A DNA stretch of 64,000 nt from Fodinibacter sp963800505 (GCA_963800505.1 CAWDBL010000037.1:186001-250000), one strand, 5' to 3'; positions 51,098 to 59,898 are shown, counted from the first letter of the stretch. Translations and numbers: made by a program. The notes: generated by a model not told the origin, from the sequence alone.

Positions 51098-51922
51098 TCA
51101 GGCGGCGGAGTCGTGCGACTGACGCTGCTCGTCGGCCAGCAGCTCGCAGCGCAGGCGCTCGACGATGCCGCGCAGGATGCGGGACACCTGCATCTGGCTG
51201 ACCCCGATGTGCTCCCCGATCTCACCCTGGGTGAGCTCCTCGACGTAGCGCAGCCGCAGCACGAGACGCTGGCGCTCGGTGAGGCCGGCGATGGCCTGGC
51301 GCAGGGCGTCGCGCACCTCGATGGTGCCCGCGTGGCTGGAGGTGACCAGCAGGTGGTCGGCGAGGTTGGTGCCGGCCGAGGTCGGCGCGTCGAGGGAGAC
51401 GGCGTGGTAGCCGGCGGAGACCCCACGGGCCTCGTCGACCTCGTCGACCGAGACCCCGAGCACGCTGGCGAGCTCGGTGTCGCGGGGGTCGCGGTTGAGC
51501 GCGTGGCGCAGGCGCTCCTCCTCGACGACCAGCCCGGCCCGCAGCTCCTGGATGCGACGCGGCGGGCGCACGGCCCAGCCGTGGTCGCGGAACCAGCGCT
51601 TGAGCTCGCCGGAGATGGTGGGGTGCGCAAAGGCGGCGAAACCCGGGCCGGCGCCGGGACGGTAGCGGTCGACCGCCTTCACCAGGGCGGTGCGGGCCAC
51701 CTGGAGCAGGTCGTCGGTCTCGACGCCGCGGCCGCTGTAGCGCATCGCCAGGCCGTCGGCCAGGGGCAGCATCTGGATCACGATCTGCTCGACCAGCTGG
51801 GCCTTGCGGCCGGGGTCGGTCTCGTCGGCCAGCTCTGCCGCGAGGGCGTCGACCTCGGTGTCGAGATCGGCCTGGGATGCCGTGCGGTCGTCGCGGGTGG
51901 GGGAAATGGTCACGGGTGCCAT
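51098..51922 (-). CDS. SigB/SigF-class alternative sigma factor
   Basis: The 274-residue factor belongs to the SigB/SigF/SigG group. Region 2 has LADGLAMRYSGRGVETDDLL, ARTALVKAVDRYRPGAGPGF and FAAFAHPTISGELKRWFRDH. Region 3 is WAVRPPRRIQELRAGL and region 4 is LTERQRLVLRLRYVEELTQG with IGEHIGVSQMQVSRIL. These factors direct general-stress genes and recognise GTTT-N15-GGGTA promoters. No anti-sigma or anti-anti-sigma gene lies beside it in this window. ATG 51922 follows AAGGA by 8 nt. Confidence 0.92.
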   Translation of the reverse strand: MAPVTISPTRDDRTASQADLDTEVDALAAELADETDPGRKAQLVEQIVIQMLPLADGLAMRYSGRGVETDDLLQVARTALVKAVDRYRPGAGPGFAAFAHPTISGELKRWFRDHGWAVRPPRRIQELRAGLVVEEERLRHALNRDPRDTELASVLGVSVDEVDEARGVSAGYHAVSLDAPTSAGTNLADHLLVTSSHAGTIEVRDALRQAIAGLTERQRLVLRLRYVEELTQGEIGEHIGVSQMQVSRILRGIVERLRCELLADEQRQSHDSAA

Positions 51923-52257
51923 GAAGCTCGTCCTTGCTGGAGAGGGATGGCACCGCTGTTGGACCAAGTGTCCCGAGGAAGACGACTGGTTGGATCAACC
52001 GGGGAGATCTAGAACCTCTCACGAGGACGGCGCCGGTAGGGGCTTAGGACCACACGACTTGTCCTTCGACAGCCGGGCCGTGCTCGGCCCGGACGTTTCG
52101 GCTGCGCTGTCCCGGGTACGGTGCACGGTCGTGCAGAACCAGGCGAGATGCCAACCTCAGGGGCGATGTCGCCGCCACCGTCGCCGAGACCGGCGACGCC
52201 GGCCGGGCCGAGTCCACACCCGCCGACCCCGACCGCCGGCCGCGAGCCGTCGTCCGG
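51923..52257. other. Intergenic region with a promoter and a doubtful tiny ORF
   Basis: On the plus strand the promoter at 52095-52118 points to ATG 52148, which opens a 37-codon Pro-rich reading frame (ends 52261). Its composition is PTSGAMSPPPSPRPATPAGP and similar, and it could be noise. A small GGTTG/CAACC inverted repeat lies near 51991. No obvious sigma-gene promoter of the GGGTA type is seen on the minus strand. Confidence 0.4.
52095..52118 (+). promoter_or_regulatory. SigB/SigF-type promoter candidate (GTTT-N15-GGGTA), no clear gene
   Basis: GTTT (52095-52098) and GGGTA (52114-52118) are 15 nt apart on the plus strand. No convincing protein gene lies downstream. The transcript would run antisense to the GAF-ANTAR gene that ends at 52258. 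Confidence 0.5.
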
Positions 52258-52962
52258 CTAGAGCAGCCGCGTGTCGAGCAGGATGTCGGCCACCCGGCCC
52301 ACGGACACCCCGGCCCGGGCCGCCGCATCGCTGAGCAGGTGTCGGGCCGTGTCCTCCGTGACGCCGTGCGCGGCCATGATCAGGCCGACGGCGACGTTGC
52401 TGCTCGCGGCGTCGGCGAGAACCCGTGGGGCGGTCCTCGACCGGGCCAGCGTGGTGAAGGTGAGGTCGGCGTTCGTCACCGCACCGCCGGCCCACCCGCC
52501 GTACAGGGCGGCCAGCTCCTCGTGGTGCCCGTCGAAGGCGCTGGGGGTGCTGCCGTAGAGGTTGAGCCCGCCGTAGACCTGGTCCGAGGTCATCAGCGGG
52601 ATCGACAGGGTGCTCGACACCCCGGCCCGGGAACTGGCCTGGGCGAAGGCGTGCCAGGCGCGCTCGTCGACCGGGTCGTCATCCGAGTCGGTGACCACGG
52701 AGCCCTCCATCACGGCGGTGACGCAGGGGCCGCCCTCGAGGTACTGGATGGCGTCGAGTGCCGCGGAGTCGAGGTCGGTCGCCACCCAGGTGAACGACAC
52801 ACCGTCCTGCACGAAGGTCAGCGTGAGCCCCACGCACTCGGGAGCGATCCGGCGGGTCTTCGCCGCCGCATGGTCGAACTCCTCGACCAGGGCGTCGTCG
52901 CCGTCGTCGGTCGCGACCGCGAGGGCGCTCAGGGCGGCGGCCGTCTCCGGTAGTGGTTGCAC
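52258..52962 (-). CDS. GAF-ANTAR regulator (RNA-binding antiterminator type)
   Basis: The 234-residue protein has an N-terminal GAF-like sensor (about 15-165, ECVGLTLTFVQDGVSFTWVA and IQYLEGGPC) and a C-terminal ANTAR domain (SNVAVGLIMAAHGVTEDTAR, LLSDAAARAGVSVGRVADIL). ANTAR domains bind paired hairpins in nascent RNA. GTG 52962 follows GGAGG by 5 nt. A promoter candidate is 65-90 nt upstream. Confidence 0.9.
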   Translation of the reverse strand: MQPLPETAAALSALAVATDDGDDALVEEFDHAAAKTRRIAPECVGLTLTFVQDGVSFTWVATDLDSAALDAIQYLEGGPCVTAVMEGSVVTDSDDDPVDERAWHAFAQASSRAGVSSTLSIPLMTSDQVYGGLNLYGSTPSAFDGHHEELAALYGGWAGGAVTNADLTFTTLARSRTAPRVLADAASSNVAVGLIMAAHGVTEDTARHLLSDAAARAGVSVGRVADILLDTRLL

Positions 52963-53029
52963 GTGTACCTCCTGCTGGTCGTCGTTGGTGGGGCTCCGCA
53001 CCCCCCGGTGGCCTGCGCACCCGTCGACC

Positions 53030-53053
53030 TACCCCCACTCCGCGGCGGCACAC
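53030..53053 (-). promoter_or_regulatory. SigB/SigF-type promoter candidate (GTGT-N15-GGGTA)
   Basis: On the minus strand GTGT (53053-53050) and GGGTA (53034-53030) are 15 nt apart. It leads to the GAF-ANTAR gene at 52962. The -35 deviates by one base from GTTT. Confidence 0.55.
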
Positions 53054-53142
53054 CTTCTGTGATCAGGTGCGGAACCAGCGGAGTCGCGAGCACCACGGCT
53101 GTGCCAGAACCGTTTCGGCAAGCGCGCCCGGGGTGCGTGGCG

Positions 53143-53997
53143 TCAGAAGACCGGCTTGCCCCCGGTCACACCGAGCACGGTGCCCGACACGTAGCTCGCC
53201 TCGTCGGAGGCCAGGAACACGTAGGCGGCGGCCACCTCGACGGGCTGGCCCGGCCGACCCAGCGGGGTGTCGGAGCCGAAACCCTCGACCTTCTCGGGGG
53301 CCATCGTCGCCGGGATGAGCGGCGTCCAGATCGGCCCCGGGGCAACGGCATTGACCCGGATGCCCTGTGGGCCGAGGTCCTGGGCGAGGTTGACCACGAG
53401 GTTGTTCAGGGCCGCCTTCGTGGCCGCGTAGTCGATCAGGTTGTCGGACGGCGAGTAGGCCTGGACCGAGGTGGTGACGATGACGCTGCCGCCGTCGGAC
53501 AGCTGCGGCGAGAGGGCCTGCACCAGCCAGAACGGGCCGAGCACGTTGGTGGCGAAGGTGCGCTCGATCTGCTCGGGGGCGAAGTCGGCCAGCTCCTCCT
53601 GGGCCATCTGGAAGGCGGCGTTGCACACCAGCACGTCGACGCCGCCGAGCTCGGCCACGGCCCGCTCGGCGAGCTCTCGGTTGGCCTGCGGGGTGCGCAG
53701 GTCGGCGGCGTGCAGCACGACGCGGCTGTCCGCGCCGGCCAGCTCGGCGGTGGTGCGCGCGTCGTCCTCCTCCTCGGGCAGGTGCGTGATGACGACCTCG
53801 GCCCCCTCGCGGGCGAACGCGATCGCCACGGCCCGGCCGATGCCGGAGTCACCTCCAGTCACGACGGCCCGCTTGCCGCGCAGCCGGTCGCGCCCGGTCC
53901 ACGACTCGGCACCGTGGTCCGCGGGTGGGTTCAGCTCGGCGTCACTGCCCGGCCACTTCTGCTGCTGCGCGGGAACCTCGACGGTGCGCTGGCTCAT
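53143..53997 (-). CDS. SDR-family oxidoreductase, general-stress type
   Basis: The 284-residue SDR has the extended N-terminus typical of the YghA/GSP39 group (QQQKWPGSDAELNPPADHGA). TGGDSGIGRAVAIAFAREGA is the cofactor motif (about residue 46), NAAF replaces NNAG, and YAATKAAL is the YxxxK box. Such proteins accompany sigma-B regulons in Firmicutes and Actinobacteria. The substrate is unknown. A GGGTA without a good -35 lies 77 nt upstream. Confidence 0.88.
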   Translation of the reverse strand: MSQRTVEVPAQQQKWPGSDAELNPPADHGAESWTGRDRLRGKRAVVTGGDSGIGRAVAIAFAREGAEVVITHLPEEEDDARTTAELAGADSRVVLHAADLRTPQANRELAERAVAELGGVDVLVCNAAFQMAQEELADFAPEQIERTFATNVLGPFWLVQALSPQLSDGGSVIVTTSVQAYSPSDNLIDYAATKAALNNLVVNLAQDLGPQGIRVNAVAPGPIWTPLIPATMAPEKVEGFGSDTPLGRPGQPVEVAAAYVFLASDEASYVSGTVLGVTGGKPVF

Positions 53998-54230
53998 GGG
54001 ACGTCCTCTCGCTGACGGCTGGCTCGGTCGGGCACCACTGCTGCCGGATGCCGGGGCGGCGGCGCTGGTCCCTTACCCGGGGGTGCGGGCGGCATTCGCC
54101 GAGCTGCGGCGCCCGACGGTCGCCGTAGATCGACGGTTGCTTCGGCTCTCCGGACGCAGAGGTCGGGGAGATACTCGGAGGCGGACGTGGGGGACGCCCC
54201 CTCGCGCCGTTGCCGGAGAGGGGATGCCTC

Positions 54231-55010
54231 GTGCGAGCCGTGGAGATCGACCGTCGTGGCACCGATGACCTGACCCCCCTGGTGGCGCTGGCTGAGGCGC
54301 TTCGCCCCCTGGCCGGGCTGGTGGGCGACGAGGGCGGTGGGCCGGCCCTCGACGAGCTGGTGCGGGTCGCCGTGGCGCACGTGCCCGGAGCCGGTAGCGC
54401 CAGCCTCACGCTGCGCCGCGGAACCCGCCTGACGACCGAGGCCGCCACCGACGAGACCGCGCGGCAGGCCGACCGGCTGCAGCTCGGGCGCGGGTCCGGT
54501 CCGGGCACGGATGCCGCGTTCGACGACTCCGTGTACGTCACCGGCGACGTCGGGTCCGACACCCGGTGGCCGCGCTGGGGGCACGCCGTGCACGACGAGC
54601 TGGGTGTGCGGAGCGTGCTGTGGCAGCGGTTCACGCTGCTCGGCGAGCCTGACGTCGTGGCGGCGCTGACCATCTACTCCGAGCAGCGCGATGCGTTCGA
54701 CGACCGGGCTGCCGGAATGAGTCTCGTGCTCGCGAGCCACGGATCGCTGCTCGTCACCGCGGCCCTGGCCCGGGGCCGGGCGACGAACCTGCTGAGGGCC
54801 TTGGAGAGCAACCGCGAGATCGGGGTGGCCATCGGCATCCTGATGCAGCAGCACCGGATCACCCGCGACGCGGCCTTCGACGTGCTGCGTGCCGCGAGCC
54901 AGCACTCGAACCGCAAGCTGTCCGAGGTCGCGAGCGAGGTGGCCGACACCGGCATCCTGGCCGTGCACCACCGCCAGGCGGTCCCGGTGAAGCCGGCGCG
55001 CGCGGTCTGA
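54231..55010 (+). CDS. GAF-ANTAR regulator
   Basis: The 259-residue protein has a GAF domain (about 20-170, PGAGSASLTLRRGTRLTTEA, DTRWPRWGHAVHDELGVRSV) and a C-terminal ANTAR domain (SNREIGVAIGILMQQHRITR, AFDVLRAASQHSNRKLSEVA). It is expected to bind RNA and relieve termination when the GAF is engaged. GTG 54231 follows GGAGAGGGG by 7 nt, while TTG 54210 is a less likely start. It is divergent from the SDR gene. Confidence 0.88.
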   Translation: MRAVEIDRRGTDDLTPLVALAEALRPLAGLVGDEGGGPALDELVRVAVAHVPGAGSASLTLRRGTRLTTEAATDETARQADRLQLGRGSGPGTDAAFDDSVYVTGDVGSDTRWPRWGHAVHDELGVRSVLWQRFTLLGEPDVVAALTIYSEQRDAFDDRAAGMSLVLASHGSLLVTAALARGRATNLLRALESNREIGVAIGILMQQHRITRDAAFDVLRAASQHSNRKLSEVASEVADTGILAVHHRQAVPVKPARAV

Positions 55011-55061
55011 CCCCGCTCGGCGCAAACCCGCCTCCTCGCCACGTCCACAGTGCCCGAGAAG

Positions 55062-55086
55062 GTTTCGTCTCGACAGGTGCCGGGTA
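55062..55086 (+). promoter_or_regulatory. SigB/SigF-type promoter candidate (GTTT-N16-GGGTA)
   Basis: GTTT (55062-55065) and GGGTA (55082-55086) are 16 nt apart. It lies about 50 nt before ATG 55140, at the head of the DUF3618 operon. Confidence 0.65.
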
Positions 55087-55139
55087 CGCCCCGCTCACGC
55101 CGTCGACCGACGACGGCCTGACGAGAGGACGGGGTACTC

Positions 55140-56015
55140 ATGGAGACCCAGACGACCACTCCGCAGACTCCCGCGGACCGAGCGGGCACCGTGAAGGACG
55201 AGACCAAGCAGGCAGCGGGGGACGTCGCGCAGACCGCAGGGCAGGAGGCCAAGGAGGTCACCCGCGAGGCGACCGACCAGGTGCGCCAGCTGTGGAGCCA
55301 GACCCGCCGCGACCTCACCGACCAGGCGGCCACCCAGCAGACGCGTGTCGCGGGCAGCCTTCGCGAGCTGGCCGACCAGCTCGGCTCGATGGCCGGCTCC
55401 GCGGACCAGGACGGCATGGCACGCGGCCTGGTCGACGACGTGGCCCGCCGCGCGGGGGATGCCGCGAGCTGGCTCGACCAGCGCGACCCGGGCAGCCTGC
55501 TCGACGAGGCGCGCAGCTTCGCCCGCCAGCGGCCGGGCACCTTCCTGGCCATCGCGGCCGGGGTCGGCGTGCTCGCCGGGCGGCTGAGCCGCAGCCTGGT
55601 CGACGAGGCCCGTGACTCCGATGACTCCTCGAGCGCCGACTTCGGGGGTTCGACGGGCTCCCAGTTCGCCGACACCAACGGCGGCTCCACCTACGGAACC
55701 TCCACCTACGGCAGCACCGGCTACGCAGCGGGCACCACGGGTGGCTACGGCGAGGACATCGGCACGGGCACCAACGGCGGTGCGGGCATGCCGACCGCGA
55801 CCGACCCCACGGCATCCACCACTGCGGCGACCCCGGTCACGCCGGGCGCCACCCCGGCCACCGTGGTCGAGGGCGGGGCCACCGTGCCGGGTGACGAGCT
55901 GCCCGACGCCTACCGCACCAGCCAGCCCATCGCGCCCGACGGGACGCCCACGCCGATCGACGACCAGGGCAACCTGACCGCCGAGGGCGACGACTCGTTG
56001 CGAGGGAACCGATGA
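55140..56015 (+). CDS. Membrane-associated helical protein, DUF3618-operon companion
   Basis: The 291-residue protein starts with a long charged helix (KDETKQAAGDVAQTAGQEAK, then ATDQVRQLWSQTRRDLTDQA). A single hydrophobic stretch follows at about 140 (GTFLAIAAGVGVLAGRLSRS). The C-terminal third is Gly/Ser/Thr- and Pro-rich and disordered. It has no enzyme motif. It resembles the uncharacterised first gene of holin/DUF3618 operons. The TGA overlaps the ATG of the next gene. Confidence 0.8.
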   Translation: METQTTTPQTPADRAGTVKDETKQAAGDVAQTAGQEAKEVTREATDQVRQLWSQTRRDLTDQAATQQTRVAGSLRELADQLGSMAGSADQDGMARGLVDDVARRAGDAASWLDQRDPGSLLDEARSFARQRPGTFLAIAAGVGVLAGRLSRSLVDEARDSDDSSSADFGGSTGSQFADTNGGSTYGTSTYGSTGYAAGTTGGYGEDIGTGTNGGAGMPTATDPTASTTAATPVTPGATPATVVEGGATVPGDELPDAYRTSQPIAPDGTPTPIDDQGNLTAEGDDSLRGNR

Positions 56016-56474
56016 CCGAGCAGCAGCGGCTGCGCACCTCACCCCGGCGCCACCAACGGTGGCGACACCCGGGGCGACCTGCCTGACCCCTCCCTGCGAT
56101 CGGTGGGTGAGGTGCTCGGTGACATCACGACCGACCTGTCCACCCTGCTGCGCCAGGAGGTCGAGCTCGCCAAGGCCGAGATCAAGGAGACCGCCGACCA
56201 CGCCAAGGCGGCCGGCGGCATGTTCGCCGGGGCCGGTGTGGCAGGGCACCTCGCCCTGATCTTCCTGTCGCTCGCCCTCTGGTGGGCCCTGGGCGACCTG
56301 TTCGACAGCCTGGGCTGGTCGGCCCTGCTCGTCGGCGTGCTCTGGGCCGCGGCAGCCGGCGTGATGGCCGCGATGGGCCGCACCCGGATGAAGCAGGTCA
56401 CCCCGCTCGCACCGCGCACCGTGGACACCACCAAGGACATTCCCGAGGCACTGAAAGGACACGAGACCCGATGA
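56012..56474 (+). pseudogene. Phage-holin-family (actinobacterial) membrane protein, probable frameshift
   Basis: ATG 56012 overlaps the previous stop, as expected for a coupled gene. Its frame (MTEQQRLRTS) ends at a stop after 24 codons. The other frame reads PGATNGGDTRGDLPDPSLRS and then VGEVLGDITTDLSTLLRQEV through two helices, the family's real sequence. Removing one C from the CCCC run at 56042-56045 joins both into one protein. It is either a +1 frameshift mutation or a sequencing error. GTG 56103 could start a shorter form. Confidence 0.7.
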
Positions 56475-57136
56475 CGACCACCAATGACCCCGAGGCCATC
56501 CGCGCCGAGATCGACCGCACCCGTGGCCGGCTGAGCGAGGACGTCGACGTGCTCACCGAGAGCGTGCGCCCGAGCAGCGTGGCCAAGCGCACCGCCCAGC
56601 GGGCGACCGGCCGGGCCGGCCGCCTCAAGGAGAGCGTCATGGGCACCGCCCACGACACGACCAGCGTCGGCTCCGACAAGGCGCACGACGTCGCGGAGGG
56701 CGTCAAGAGCGCTCCCGACCTGGCCCGTCGCCAGGCGCGCGGCAACCCGCTCGCGGCGGGTGCCGTGGCCCTGGCCGCCGGCTGGCTGGTGGGCTCGCTC
56801 CTGCCGGCCAGCACCCGGGAGCGCGAGCTCGCCACCACGGCCAAGGACAAGGCCGAGCCGCTCGTCGACCAGGCGAAGTCGGTGGCGCAGGAGACCGCGC
56901 AGAACCTGAAGGAGCCGGCCCAGCAGGCGACCCAGTCGGTCAAGGACACCGCCCAGCAGGGCGTCGACCACGTCAAGGACGACGGCTCCTCCGCGGCCCA
57001 GTCGGTCAAGGAGACCGCCTCGAACGGCGGGTCGTCGAACGGCGGTTTCTCGTCCTCCAACGGCGGGTCCTCGAGCACCGGCTCGGTTGCCAGCACCGGC
57101 AGGGACACCGACACGGGCACCACGCCGTCCATCTGA
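56471..57136 (+). CDS. DUF3618 protein
   Basis: The 221-residue protein has the N-terminal DUF3618 signature DPEAIRAEIDRTRGRLSEDV (about 8-27). A helical stalk follows, then one membrane helix (NPLAAGAVALAAGWLVGSLL, about 95), and a long repetitive coiled region with QSVKETA- and NGGSS-type repeats. The family is linked to cell-envelope stress and holin genes. ATG 56471 overlaps the holin stop. Confidence 0.9.
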   Translation: MTTTNDPEAIRAEIDRTRGRLSEDVDVLTESVRPSSVAKRTAQRATGRAGRLKESVMGTAHDTTSVGSDKAHDVAEGVKSAPDLARRQARGNPLAAGAVALAAGWLVGSLLPASTRERELATTAKDKAEPLVDQAKSVAQETAQNLKEPAQQATQSVKDTAQQGVDHVKDDGSSAAQSVKETASNGGSSNGGFSSSNGGSSSTGSVASTGRDTDTGTTPSI

Positions 57137-57137
57137 C

Positions 57138-57210
57138 GGGAGGGCCGGCCCAGCCGGCCTCTCCTCAAGAACAGCCCGTCGACCCGGTCCTCCCGGGTCG
57201 GCGGGCTGTT
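57138..57210 (+). terminator. Two GC hairpins after DUF3618
   Basis: GGCCGGC/GCCGGCC pair at 57143-57159. From 57170, AACAGCCCG and CGGGCTGTT (end 57210) enclose a second stem of GACCCGG and CCGGGTC. The second hairpin has a 16-bp stem with a mismatched pair. Either could end the stress operon. Confidence 0.65.
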
Positions 57211-57265
57211 CCGCGTCGTGGGGAGGGTTCGGCCCGGCGCCTCCAGGACGCCGCCGGACCCGCCG

Positions 57266-57433
57266 TCGGCTACCGCCTGGTAGGTGCACCGATCCCTCCA
57301 CCTACGAGGCGGTAGCTCACGCCGCGAGCCCGGATGCCGCCCCGGCTCGCCTTCCGCCGTGGGACATCGCCTCGGCTACCGCTTGGTAGGTGCACCGATC
57401 CCTCCACCTACCAGGCGGTAGCTCACGCCGCGA
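57266..57433. repeat. Two copies of a 62-nt palindromic repeat
   Basis: 57266-57327 and 57372-57433 share TCGGCTACCGC(C/T)TGGTAGGTG, then CACCGATCCCTCCACCTAC, and AGGCGGTAGCTCACGCCGCG, with three differences. In each, GCTACCGC..GTAGGTG pairs with CACCTAC..GCGGTAGC to form an 18-bp stem. The second copy is fully paired, with one wobble. They lie between convergent genes. Confidence 0.8.
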
Positions 57434-57524
57434 CTGTCGAGGAGTCGCTCGGCGAGGAGGCACGACGAAGGGGCGGATGCCGATCGGTGGTCCCGACCCG
57501 GCATCCGCCCCTTCGTCTGTGCGC

Positions 57525-59741
57525 TCAGCGGCTGGGCGTGAACCGGTTCCAAGCCCGGTGCTCGGCCAGGCCCGCCACGAGTGCGGTGGCCACGGTGGCG
57601 GTGTCGCCCACGGTGACACCCGCCTCGTCGTCGGCGAGCCCCAGCGCCGCGGCCATCTGGGTGTCGCCCACGACGCCGATGCCCTTGCCGTGCCGGAAGG
57701 CCTCGTCGACGAGCAGGGTGAGCCGCGGGTCGATGGCCGGGGTGGCCCCGGCGGCCGCCTTCGCGTCGCGGCTCTGGCGCGCGTCCGCAGCAGGCGGCAC
57801 GAGCGTCATGACGACGACGGCGTCGAACTCCACCGAGCGCGACGTGAGCAGGGTGCGGTGCGCCGGCAGGTCGCGGTCGGCCCAGACCGGGCCGCCCGTC
57901 GGGGCCAGCAGCAGTGGCACGAGGCTCTCGGCGCGCAGCTGCTCGGTGAGGGCCAGCACGGCATCCGCGTCGGAGGTGGCGTCGACGACGACGGCGACGG
58001 TGCGACCCTCGACCGGCCAGGTGCCGCCCAGCTGCGAGAGCGCGGGGCTGGGCGTGACCTCGTCGACCTCGGCCGCCGGCTCGGGCGCCGGCATCCCCAG
58101 GCCCGCCGCGACGTCGGCGGCGAGCTCGCCGTCGATCCGGGCCAGCGAGAGCAGCTGGCGCTGGCGGATGGTGTCGTCGTAGCACTTGCCGAGCTCGAAG
58201 GTGTAGGCCTGCACGATGTGGTCCTGCTCGACCGGCGACATGCTCAGCCAGAACAGGCGGGCCTGGCTGAAGTGGTCGTCGAACGACGCCGACAGCGCGC
58301 GCACCTTGCTGCCGGCGACCACGGCCTGCGGCACGTCGAGGAAGGCGCCGTCGGGGTCGCCGGCGACGAAGGGGCAGCCGCCGTCGAGCGAGTTGGGCCG
58401 GTAGGGCGCCACCCCGCCGTGGACCGCTGTCTGGTGCATGCCGTCGCGCAGCATGTCGTTGACCGGGGCGTGCGGGCGGTTGACGGGGAGCTGGTTGAAG
58501 TTCGGGCCGCCCAGGCGGGTGAGCTGGGTGTCGACGTACGAGAAGAGCCGCACCTGCAGCAGCGGGTCGTCGGTGACGTCGATGCCGGGCACGAGGTTGC
58601 CGACGTGGAACGCCACCTGCTCGGACTCGGCGAAGAAGTTGGTCGGCGTGCCGGACAGCGTCAGCAGGCCGAGCGGCTGCACCGGAGCGAGCTCCTCGGG
58701 CACCAGCTTGGTGGGGTCGAGCAGGTCGATGCCCTCGAAGGTCTGGTCGTCGGTGTCCTCGAACGCCTGGATGCCGAGCTCGTACTGCGGGTAGGCGCCC
58801 GCCTCGATCGCGTCGTAGAGGTCGCGCCGGTGGAAGTCGGGGTCCATGCCGCCGAGCAGCTGGGCCTCCTCCCACGTGAGCGAGTGCGCGCCGAGCCGGG
58901 GCTTCCAGTGGAACTTGACCAGGGTGGTGTCGCCGGCCGCGTTGACGAGCCGGAAGGTGTGCACCCCGAAGCCCTCCATGTGCCGGTACGAGCGGGGGAT
59001 GGCACGGTCGGACATCGCCCAGATGGCGTGGTGCTGGGCCTCGGTGTGCAGCGAGACGAAGTCCCAGAACGTGTCGTGGGCCGACTGCGCCTGGGGGATC
59101 TCGCGGTCGGGGTGCGGCTTCACCGCGTGGATGATGTCCGGGAACTTGATGCCGTCCTGGATGAAGAAGACCGGGATGTTGTTGCCGACGAGGTCGAAGT
59201 TGCCCTGCTCGGTGTAGAACTTCACCGCGAAGCCACGGGTGTCGCGCACCGTGTCGGCCGACCCGCGGGAGCCGGCGACCGTCGAGAAGCGCACGAAAAC
59301 CGGTGTCTCGACGTCCTTCTCGAGGAATGCCGCAGAGGTGAGGTCGGAGGCGGCGCCGTAGCCGACGAAGATGCCGTGCGCCCCGGCGCCCCGGGCGTGC
59401 ACCACCCGCTCGGGGATGCGCTCGTGGTCGAAGTGGGTGATCTTCTCGCGAAGGTGGTGGTCCTGCAGCAGGGCCGGGCCGCGGGGACCAGCCCGCAGGG
59501 AGTGGTCGGTGTCGCGCAGCCGCGCGCCGGTGGAGGTGGTGAGGAACGCGCCCTGCTGGCTCATCGCCGTGCGCTCGGCACCGAGGTCGGCGCCGGTCGG
59601 CGAGACCGTGGCGGGCGACTGCTGCTCGGGCTTGGGGGGCAACGGCTCGTGGGGTGTCGTCGGCTCCTCGAGGGGAACCGACGCGAGGGCGGGCGCACCC
59701 GGAGGCGGCGGTGGGACCTGGTCCTTTGCTGACGGGCTCAT
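57525..59741 (-). CDS. katE: Large-subunit catalase (KatE/HPII type)
   Basis: The 738-residue protein is a clade II haem catalase. It has a Pro-rich N-terminal extension, then GPALLQDHHLREKITHFDHE and the distal His in ERVVHARGAGAHGIF (about residue 116). GNNIPVFFIQDGIKFPD and the proximal Tyr in RLFSYVDTQLTRLGG (about 401) follow. A C-terminal flavodoxin/DJ-1-like domain spans about 575-738. Such enzymes serve stationary and stress phases. A GGGTA sits 12 nt before ATG 59741 without a good -35. Confidence 0.95.
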   Translation of the reverse strand: MSPSAKDQVPPPPPGAPALASVPLEEPTTPHEPLPPKPEQQSPATVSPTGADLGAERTAMSQQGAFLTTSTGARLRDTDHSLRAGPRGPALLQDHHLREKITHFDHERIPERVVHARGAGAHGIFVGYGAASDLTSAAFLEKDVETPVFVRFSTVAGSRGSADTVRDTRGFAVKFYTEQGNFDLVGNNIPVFFIQDGIKFPDIIHAVKPHPDREIPQAQSAHDTFWDFVSLHTEAQHHAIWAMSDRAIPRSYRHMEGFGVHTFRLVNAAGDTTLVKFHWKPRLGAHSLTWEEAQLLGGMDPDFHRRDLYDAIEAGAYPQYELGIQAFEDTDDQTFEGIDLLDPTKLVPEELAPVQPLGLLTLSGTPTNFFAESEQVAFHVGNLVPGIDVTDDPLLQVRLFSYVDTQLTRLGGPNFNQLPVNRPHAPVNDMLRDGMHQTAVHGGVAPYRPNSLDGGCPFVAGDPDGAFLDVPQAVVAGSKVRALSASFDDHFSQARLFWLSMSPVEQDHIVQAYTFELGKCYDDTIRQRQLLSLARIDGELAADVAAGLGMPAPEPAAEVDEVTPSPALSQLGGTWPVEGRTVAVVVDATSDADAVLALTEQLRAESLVPLLLAPTGGPVWADRDLPAHRTLLTSRSVEFDAVVVMTLVPPAADARQSRDAKAAAGATPAIDPRLTLLVDEAFRHGKGIGVVGDTQMAAALGLADDEAGVTVGDTATVATALVAGLAEHRAWNRFTPSR

Positions 59742-59820
59742 GGCGCACGCCTACCCCGGCGGCCCGACGCCATGCGCGCCAGCGCCCCCGGCGCGCAGGT
59801 TCGACAGCGTCGGTGCCCCG

Positions 59821-59845
59821 GTTTGGCCCGGGCGCCGCCCGGGTA
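59821..59845 (+). promoter_or_regulatory. SigB/SigF-type promoter candidate (GTTT-N16-GGGTA)
   Basis: GTTT (59821-59824) and GGGTA (59841-59845) are 16 nt apart. It lies about 55 nt before GTG 59899. Confidence 0.6.
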
Positions 59846-59898
59846 GGCCACCGATCCGGAGAGCAGGCCAAGACATCGCGCGACGGAAGGACGACCGG

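Noticed and set aside
54074..54078. GGGTA upstream of the SDR at 53997
   Set aside because: No acceptable -35 at 15-16 nt spacing.
57266..57433. CRISPR-like direct repeats
   Set aside because: Only two copies, palindromic and with unequal context. There is no spacer array or cas gene.
59752..59756. GGGTA 12 nt before the catalase ATG
   Set aside because: The -35 position reads GCAT and the leader would be only a few nt. The evidence is too weak.
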